Assembly (NCBI RefSeq): GCF_031755915.1
Contig: NC_083390.1
Span: 20,259,501-20,323,500 of the forward strand
Direction of reading: 5' to 3'
Source: Ziziphus jujuba
Taxonomy: Eukaryota > Streptophyta > Magnoliopsida > Rosales > Rhamnaceae
Length of the DNA: 64,000 bases
Shown here piece after piece: positions 56,292 to 64,000 of this stretch (the first letter of the stretch is position 1; the number at the start of each line of letters is the position of its first letter). The notes beneath the pieces are model-generated. The model had not been told where the DNA came from and did not search any database. It was given only the letters and a program-made list of their open reading frames with translations. Position numbers and translations under genes: made by a program.

Positions 56292-58389
56292 GAAGAAGAA
56301 GGATGTAGTTTGGGAGTTAATTAAAGGTGGGCGGTTGAAGATGGCCAGCTCCAATATATGGTTGGTTTGTAAATTGTGGTTTTTGTTTTTTTTTTACCTA
56401 ATTATATATGTAATTTGTTTATCTAAACTATTTATTAGCTGTAGTTAGAGTTTATTATTATGGGATTTTAAATTAGCTATGAAGCTATGGGAGAAAAAAA
56501 AAAACACGAACACCAAATTGTATATACTTTCAAATCGCCTTTTTTTTTAAAAAATTTTATTTATTATCTTTTTAAATTTATAGTTATTTGAAATGTAAAT
56601 TAAAAAGGGTTTTAATGAGGCCAAACAGGACCTTGGGTTTTAATTGTATCGGTTTTACTTCTTGTCTTCTCTTTTTGTTGCATCAACTTTTTTCTTTTTT
56701 TAATTTTAATTTATTCTGGCTAGTCGCAAGTTTATTGTTGTATAGTTATGATGTTAAAGCAGGACACTTTTCTCTTGCAACATTTTCTGCAAAGAAGTTA
56801 TTTGGAAGGTAAAAATAAAGACAAAATTTCTTTTATCATTACATTTTATAAAGCCACACAAATGCAAACCGTGTGAAGATAAAAATACCATGTAGAGTAT
56901 TCACACCATAAGAATTTAAAACTTCGCATTTGTCAAAAAAAAAAAAAAAGGACTAACGTTCGTGGGTCATTAAAGTTCATTTTGTGCCCCGTATCAAATT
57001 GAACTGAGTCCGTTATAAAGCAGGGGCATCACACTGAGACCTAAAGGACATACTGGCCTAAAAACTGTGTAAAAATCGAGGAAAAACCACGAATTTATAC
57101 AATCTAATAGCATGGAGGTTCCATTTTTTTTAATTACATGGATATTTTAAAAATATGATAATTTTTGAAAAAATTATTATCTTTATATAATAGTTAGTAA
57201 CGACAGAACCTTAAACCCAGTTGTCTTCTAGAGAAAGAAAGAGGGATTGCTGGAATATATGAGAGAGTGGCCATTGCTACAAAGATTGGCAGTGGCAATT
57301 ATTTAAGATTTAGTCTTAGAACCAGAGGTTAACAGGAAGGTGGAAACTCATTTACCATTTTTTCCTCTAGAGCATAAATTGGTCTCCCCTTTCCGTTCTC
57401 TCCCCTCAGATTTCCCTTCTGTTTGGAGGCTCAAAGCATTACCAAGTTTTAGCCGATGGGGAAAAAAAAGTTGAAACACAAATAATATATATTATTATAT
57501 ATTATATTTCTACATTTCTTTTGCCTTTTATTATATATATTATATAGCATTGATAGATAAAATTATTTTGCTTTTATTATTATTATTATTTTTTTTTTCA
57601 AGGCTTTCTAGAACAAATTTTGCTTTAGTTCCTTTTCTTTCCCTATTAATAAAATATATATATATATGTATATATATATATTCTCCCTTTCCTCTTAAGG
57701 TTCATCCTTTTGTCCTTTACATTCGTAGTATTCGTAGTATTCGAAGCACATTATGTGCAAGTTATGTATCACATTCCACCATTTTGTCTTTAAGTTTAAA
57801 GAAAAGAATATTATATATATATATATATATATATTCTGGTTTTTGGTTTTTTTCTATACAATTGTACGTAATTTGCTTATTTTAAATATTTAATAGTAGT
57901 TAGAATTTGTTATGTATTTCAATTAATAGAGAAAAAAACAATATAATTTCAAATTGTATATTTTTTTTAAAATTTTTTCTTCTTGTTCAAGTTTATAGCT
58001 ATTAGAAATGTAAAAATGAAAACTAAATTATCTTTATTTTTACATTTTTTGTAACTACACTAATGCAAAACGTGTGATGATTAAAATACCATGCAGAGAA
58101 TTCTCACAACATAAGAATTTAAAGCTTTGTATTTGTCAAAAAAATAACAAAATAAAAAAAACACAATAACAACAAACATTAGATTAATGTTCTGTTGTCT
58201 CAAAAATGAAACAATATGGGCCGAATTGGATCAAGCATTGCTTGCTGGACCTCAACGGAGTTCAGTTTATGGGCTTTATATCAGATTGAACTGAGTCCAT
58301 TATAAAGCAGGGGCCAGACACTGAGGCCTCAGGGACATACCGTCTAAAACTTATGTATAAATCAAACCACAACTTTATACCCCTAAAAA

Positions 58390-58391
<2 letters not shown>

Positions 58392-58436
<45 letters not shown>
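58392..58436 (+). repeat. 45-nt poly-A tract
   Basis: An uninterrupted A run between CCCTAAAAACT and CAATTCTGCATAAA. Not present at the aligned positions near 40945 and 9535, so it is an insertion or expansion specific to block Y. Confidence 0.95.
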
Positions 58437-58437
<1 letters not shown>

Positions 58438-58821
58438 AATTCTGCATAAACAAATTTTAAAAAAATATTTATCTAGAATCAGAAGAAACAACGTAAAATT
58501 AAAACATAAAAAAAAAAATTAAAAAATTAACGGAACAGAGACGTTTGAGTTTTGTTCAAAAGTTAATGGATCATATAAAAGTTCATCAAAATTATTTTAG
58601 CATCAACATACACATAATAACATAGAAGTTTTAATTTCGGAATAAAAACAAAGAATTTTAATTATTCATTACCAAAAAAAAAATAAAAAATTAGTACTCG
58701 TAATATGGTAAAATGGTGAAAGTTTCCCCTCTTTCAACTGTAATGAATTTAATGTTCCCAAAATGGAGAAAAAAAAGAAAAAAAGAAAAAAAAAATAAAA
58801 AATCATTCATAAAGTTCTTAC

Positions 58822-59184
58822 CTATGCAGGAAGCCGGTTTTGTTTGCTGATTAAATTATTTGTAACCCTGCTTTGGCCTGCAAAATTTGTGGAGCAGCAG
58901 AAGAATTCTACATAATCTCCAAATAAGAATGGCATATATATAACCATTCAAAAACAAGCTCGAGAAAGCAAGCCACAAGGCCAACGTGGACCCTTTAATA
59001 GCAGGACTGAGGATGAGTATAAGCAGAATCAAGGCAAGGCTCCCAAAACAGAGTCTAGCAAAAAAAAAATTGTCATGGTTGTAGGACGCGTATCAAAGGC
59101 CGGCAAACTCTTTCCTTGATGCTTCAACTCCAGCAAAGTAAGCAAAATCGCCACAAGAGTGATAAAAATCTTATTCAAGTTCAT
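58822..59184 (-). pseudogene. Membrane-protein array copy L (gamma type)
   Basis: Start MNLNKIFITLVAILLTLLEL, KHQGK and the gamma-type FDTRP, TMTIF, then a deletion of about 25 codons fuses this to LCFGSLALILL. SPAIKGS replaces the P-x-x-GW turn, and frame changes follow. The end NRLPA plus a stop beside GTAAGAA resembles copies B and I. Confidence 0.8.
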
Positions 59185-59189
59185 CCTCA

Positions 59190-59578
59190 ACAAGTACATA
59201 CCTCCCTATTTTAGTTGCAATTGTTAGGAGAAATTGACTGGAGAAAATTCGAGGGTGTTGCTTTGCTTTGGTTGCGGAGCTTTAGAGTTCAATAGCCAAA
59301 TTAACATCCGCAGCGGTGTCATTGCCAGGGTAGCTATGTAATAACATGGCCCCCCTTAGTGAAGGATATTATCTAATAAGTTGATTATTTTTTGTTGAGA
59401 TAATTTATTTATTTATTTTTTCTTTTTTAATGAAAGTTTGAAAGTAATCTACAAATTAAATTTTTGTTGGATTTTCTCTCTATGCGAGGAAAAAGCCAAT
59501 CTGATGACTAATAACCCTTCTCAGGAACGTACGTATACCTCAGCCACTGCGCTGTGAACTGAGGTTGTTATTTAGGTT
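59190..59578. other. Gamma promoter side in block Y
   Basis: Non-coding; aligned with 41845-42250 (TTGCTTTGGTTGCGGAGCTT, GGTAGCTATGTAATAACATG). Confidence 0.5.
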
Positions 59579-59775
59579 CGTAAGCACAAAAGTATGGCTA
59601 AGAAAATAAATTGTGCCCTGTTATTCACTGTGAATGAAACATAATATATACACGGCAGTAGCTTGATCTCTATCACAGCATAGTTATCAATAGTAACTAA
59701 GTAACTGTTATAGCTAAACACTACATTGCAGAGTACAGTAGTTATCTACTTGTTAGTGGGACACGTAGGCTAACA
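59579..59775 (-). mobile_element. 197-bp solo-LTR-like insertion
   Basis: Absent from block X (site near 42240). On the minus strand it begins TGTTAGCCTACGTGTCC and ends GTGCTTACG (CG where CA is expected). Flanks AGGTT (59574-59578) and AGATT (59776-59780) match at 4 of 5 positions, and the empty site in X has a single copy, TTAGGTTTAGGATT. Features fit a small copia solo LTR or TRIM. It is unrelated to the other LTRs here. Confidence 0.72.
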
Positions 59776-59780
59776 AGATT

Positions 59781-62290
59781 TAGGATTTAATTAATGTTAG
59801 TTTCGGAGTTGGTGCTAAAGGAAGGGGGAGGTGCATAAACTTGATTATTCAATTCAAGTTTTTAAAGAATTATAAATCTTGATGGACAGTGACATTTTAA
59901 ATCATATTAAAATATATAATAAATAAATATACAGAATGCAACAAGTTTTTCTTTTTCTTTTTTCTTTTTTTAATTTTTTTATTATAGAGTTCAACAAGTT
60001 AGTAAAGACCATATGATTTTAGTTAGTTCTTACGAAATGATTTTATTAATTTTTTAAATTATTACATTTGTTTAAGCTAAAGTTCAAATCCTAGCTAGGT
60101 GTGAACATAAAAATACCACGTAGAGATACACGACATGTGAATTATTTAACACTTGGGAAATATTAATTAATTACATGCATGTATTGTTCAAAAAATAAAT
60201 ATTCGAATATGGTTTATATTTGTTTGATAATGATTTTTTTTTTTAATTTTTGTTTTTCTTTTGTCATGATTACAATGATCATCCAATCTAAGGGAAAAAG
60301 AAGTATATAACTCAAACCCACAGATATAAAGTGTGAATTTTTACTTTTCTCTTTAGACAATAATTTTCTGATTTAAAGGGAGGGATATCAAGGATATTGT
60401 GGGTTTAATGATGGGTTCATTTTTGGTTTTCAATTTTCATATTTTTTTAATGCTTTTACTTTTTTAATTGTCTATGTGTAGGATTGACATTCAAACAAAT
60501 ATAACTAAAAATATGAAAAAAGAAAAAAAAATATAACTCATTTTTGTATTTACAGATCGTTTTAAATTTGATAAGAACCTAATGATATATTACATGTTAA
60601 TAGTTGTTATCTGTTTAATTAATCTTTTAAAATTTTAATTGAGACATCACTTTCAACATTTTATTAATTAACATATTCCAACATACTTATTTATTTATCG
60701 GTGAAATAGGTAGCTAAAGTCGTAGGCAAAAGCCAAAGCTACACAATAAATTCTTGCAATTTAATTCCATCTTGGAATAAATTACGTTCATAACCGAATA
60801 GTTTACTTATTTTTATATTGAATAATGCTATAGTTACCAATAAATCTAGCTATCAACATGTTTACCAAGTGATTAAGTATTATCATTTTACTAATTTATA
60901 TTTAGTTGTATTTATCTTTTAAAAAGTTTACTTATCCATATTTTGATTATAATTATTTTTTAACCAATAAAATAATAATATGTCGCTTTATTTCCACATT
61001 ATTATAATTAAGTTTAATATTGTAAAACAATATAAGTTAAAATGTCCATTAACTTTAAGATTAGAATTTGACCAAAACAAAAAATTGGAAGAAAATAGTT
61101 GATTCTTGGAGCGTAGCTTTTCTGTCACTAATGGGATTACTGCTAATATAGTTATTACTCATTGGTTGCATTTAATTATGTATTATTTTTTATTTTAAAA
61201 TTCTAATTTAGAATAGAATTAAAATCTTTTAAACAGTCTCTTAAATTATCAAATAAGACATAGATTTTGATAGTGCTAGTTATCAACAAATAGCATTTTT
61301 CATAATTGTTTTCCCAAGCAAGGTAATCTATTTTGGAAGATATTTTGAACATTTTGACCTTAACAAATTCAGTTTTTGTTGAAAAAAAACAAAGCTATTT
61401 CTTACCATCAATGATCATTATTAATGAAATCTATACGTAATTTAAATTACTCTACTAAAAAGTTATACTTTTTCTAAAAATTAGGATTTTGGTATTAAAT
61501 GTCAAAAACATTATTTAATTAAATGCATAATCATTTAGTAATGAATCTCATTAATACTCATCAAGGATACCAAATAATAAATCTATCTTTTCAATGCAAA
61601 AATCCAAACCGCCGCTTTTGGAGCCGCAACCCTGTTGTCAGTGTTATGGAAAAAGATTCGTTATGACTTGTAATAAATTGACAAATTTATTCATTTATTA
61701 ATTTTTTTTTTTCTTACTGGAAAAAGCTTAAAATTTATTTCTTCTCACTGAATGAGAAATGTCTGAGGCATATTTAAACAACCACCCGTACTTGTCAAAG
61801 TTCTCCACTTCCTCTTCCTCGCCGCAAAAGTGACACCTGCAGCAGGGAACGTCCGCTCTCCGGTTACCCCTCCGGGGTTGAAGACATCATCTGCCTCCTC
61901 TAAGCGAAACCCTAATATCGCAGCTTTCAAACATGGCTGATGATATTCTTTATAATTCTTTCATGACCAAGGTCTGGCAGTGGTATGAGATCATCAGCAC
62001 CAGGCATGAGAACCGACAGAACCGAAACTACTAATAACAAGCATATTTAAAATTAAGATGGAGCAAAAATAACACAGATTTTTATTTGAGTTTTCTTCAA
62101 TTACAAGAAATTACAAACAGGTTGCAGTTCCAGCCGGACTGAATCAAATAGCAACAATTGGTACTTACAGGCATTGTATCTTCCGCCACAAGCCGTATAT
62201 TATTACTTCACCAAAAACGGAAAAAAAAAAGAAGAAAAAAGAGTCTATTATTGAAAGTTGTATGATTTCTTCAAACTCGGTGGTAGTAAG
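59781..62290. other. Intergenic part of block Y
   Basis: Non-coding, aligned with 42250-45580 of block X apart from the 684-bp insertion. Includes the GC-richer delta-side segment at 61745-62035. No gene seen. Confidence 0.5.
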
Positions 62291-62299
62291 TATTATGGT

Positions 62300-62675
62300 C
62301 GTATGGTAGACTTGAAGAACTTCAAGTAATAGCAGATTTCTAAGTGTGACATATAACAACTTGAAAATGAACTTCACAAAGAAAGCAATACACAAAAATC
62401 AGATGAACCATCCAAGGGGTGGCACGAGTATCAATATAACCATATCCAAGGCAAAACCCCTAAAAAATAGTTTATTTTAGGCAAAATAGTTCTAGCGTTA
62501 TGTGGATTTTGAAGCTGAAGAAGTTCTGCAATGATATTGACAAATAAAAAAAGGAAAAAGATTACCATTGTTGTATAATGCGTACAAATGGTGAGATATC
62601 CTGTCCTTCATACATCAATTGAAGCAAACCAATCAAAGTAGTCATCAGAGTGGCAAAAATGTTGCTCATGGTCAT
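62300..62675 (-). pseudogene. Membrane-protein array copy M (delta type)
   Basis: Start MTMSNIFATLMTTLIGLLQL (CAA where J has its TAA), MYEGQDISPF, then a one-base deletion at the FDTH codons shifts the frame to an early stop. Later pieces match J in another frame, including CIAFFVKFIFKLLYVTLRNL. The C-terminus diverges (LEVLQVYHTT). J and M therefore died by different mutations. Confidence 0.8.
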
Positions 62676-62689
62676 TGAGGTATAGGGTA

Positions 62690-63779
62690 TTTGCAACTAG
62701 GGTATATATAACTATTTCCCGTTGATATAGAATCTGAAAAAAATAGTTGGGAACTAAAAGATACTTCAGGTTATTCGATGATGGGTGATTCACCTTGAAG
62801 TCTTTGCTCCCCGAACCTGTTGTGTCTGGGGATACACGAGACGTTAGGCTCTATATATTGTAAATAAATGTAGAAATGGCGCCGTTATTAGAACATTAGA
62901 CTATATATATTATAAATAAATCTAGAATTATTGTTGCCAAAACGCTTGTGGCAGTCAGCCACCGGTTTAGTTTGACTTCCACCGCTGTGATTTGTGTCCA
63001 AATACAATCTGGGCCATTGGATTCGTGGCCAGGTACTATTTGGATTTACGTCACAAATGCAATTATCACTATGATAAATTATTTATTTCAGCACACCGTC
63101 TGGCTGATGTGGGCCAATTGCGACTTAATTTTCTATAGTTTTATTACAACTCTTCGTTGATCGGGAAGTTGTAAACATTTTTCGGTAGTGGGCGAGTTGG
63201 TGCATCTTTCCATATCTTTATATGCTGACGCTATCTTTACTTATAAGAAGGAATTAATTTAAATAAATAAGAAAAGGTAGGAAGAACAAGAAGGGTGAAG
63301 CATTTGTCTCATGCGGAGGATCCTTCCATTCCTTTGTATCGTACTAGAGGCCCTAACGAGATTTACCGGATCAAACTACGAAGTGTAGTTGACTTTTTTT
63401 TTTCTTTTTTTTTTTTTCCTAACTTTTTATTTTTGGATCAGAAATTCCGTCTATGTCTTTTTTTTTTTTTTTTTTTTTTTGGGGGGGGGGACCTGTATTT
63501 TAGAGAACAGATAATTTTTAACAGTAAACTTTATCAAACAGATGATTTGAAGGTTAAGACAAATAGTCATTTGTTATTGAATTGTACAAAGGTGAGATAA
63601 ATACTTATGTACCTTTACTATAAAAAGATAATAGTTTTGACACTAGTCTATCTTTGTGGGGATATATAATTTAATTTGGAAAATATTGAAATAAATATAA
63701 AAACGTCTTTCAAATTTTTACTAATATCATCCACATCATTTGAAATGAATTTAAATTATTCTTATACTCTTTCTTATTA

Positions 63780-63799
<20 letters not shown>
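62690..63799. other. End of block Y and unrelated intergenic DNA
   Basis: 62690-63125 aligns with 46010-46375 and includes a local duplication (CTATATATTGTAAATAAATG and CTATATATATTATAAATAAA). From 63130 on there is no array similarity; poly-T and G runs lie at 63395-63490. The short frame at 63295-63600 is not convincing. Confidence 0.5.
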
Positions 63800-63810
<11 letters not shown>

Positions 63811-64000
63811 GACGATATATAAGAAGAAAAAGAAGGATGGGGCTTGGGCGTTAAGGTGGGCGGTTTCAGAAGGCCAGCTTCAAATCCCACTTTTTGTGTT
63901 ATTCGTCAGTAGTTTGATTTCTTTTTATTTCAATTTTTCACAAAATTATTTTATTTCGCGTATAGTTTAGTAATATGGTTGGTTTTTGCTTTGTTTTATT
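63800..64000. repeat. Start of a third duplicated block (Z)
   Basis: ATAAGAAGAAAAAGAAGGAT, GGGCGTTAAGGTGGGCGGTT and AAGGCCAGCTTC match 56287-56355. CACAAAATTATTTTATTTCG and TATAGTTTAGTAATATGGTT match 40190-40235. The array probably continues to the right. Confidence 0.7.

Larger units (their letters stand above)
56290..63125. repeat. Duplicated block Y (gamma L + delta M)
   Basis: Second copy of block X. Its left part contains two tandem versions (56380-57075 and 57850-58365) of the segment with GCAAACCGTGTGA-like and GAACTGAGTCC(G/A)TTATAAAG motifs, which block X has in other copy number. It ends at CAGCACACCGTCTGGCTGAT and GTGGGCCAATTGC, after which similarity to X stops. Confidence 0.85.

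Noticed and set aside
58262..58453. Minus-strand 63-codon frame with a poly-Phe run
   Set aside because: It is the translation of the 45-nt poly-A tract.
63295..63600. 101-codon plus-strand frame near the right edge
   Set aside because: Driven by poly-T and poly-G runs (Phe and Gly stretches) with no recognisable domain.

Overview
The window is nuclear DNA of a flowering plant, very probably a eudicot: AT-rich, with spliced-gene remnants, Ty1/copia retrotransposons primed by initiator-methionine tRNA (TGGTATCAGAGC), hAT- and Mutator-type DNA transposons, a tRNA-derived SINE and many microsatellites. The species cannot be fixed from sequence alone. There is no rRNA gene, genuine tRNA gene, CRISPR array or bacterial-style operon.

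The backbone is a decaying tandem array. Fourteen copies or fragments of a small membrane-protein gene family, all on the minus strand, are spread from 5.06 to 62.7 kb (called A to M, plus D'). Intact members are 142-156 residues with a hydrophobic N-terminus, the motif G-(K/N)-N-V-S-(A/P)-F-D-T-H-P at residues 24-34, and two or three membrane segments around a P-x-x-G-W turn. I recognise no named family. D, E and K look intact, G has an altered tail, and the rest are broken. Four subtypes recur in a fixed order, and a plus-strand fasciclin-like (FLA) gene or its relic precedes each round: FLA - alpha - beta - gamma - delta. The FLA relics at 19.9, 26.3 and 32.4 kb and the best copy at 46.9 kb (itself carrying a stop and a frameshift) share a promoter segment with an E2F-type TTCCCGCCAA site. 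Two long blocks (40.1-46.4 and 56.3-63.1 kb) are clear duplicates of each other, and a third begins at the right edge.

Mobile elements cut into this array. (1) A Tork/Tnt1-type copia on the minus strand (1-4347) runs off the left edge with one unbroken gag-pol frame; it sits in an older copia relic (4349-5047), whose LTR truncates copy A. (2) A 1.3-kb Pack-MULE (6198-7519) carries a piece of the plant CtBP gene ANGUSTIFOLIA. (3) An Ale/Retrofit-type copia (11765-16790) has matched ends, 5-bp target duplications and nearly identical LTRs but a badly broken pol. (4) A hAT relic lies at 20944-22230. (5) A second, nearly identical copy of the Tork element lies on the plus strand (49220-53705), with target duplications but a 5' deletion and one in-frame TAG. 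A 684-bp hAT-like insertion and a 197-bp solo LTR each sit in only one of the two duplicated blocks, so each has an empty-site control in the other block.

The genes most likely to be functional are membrane-protein copies D, E and K, possibly G, and the gag-pol of the left-edge copia. Everything else is relic, repeat or intergenic DNA.
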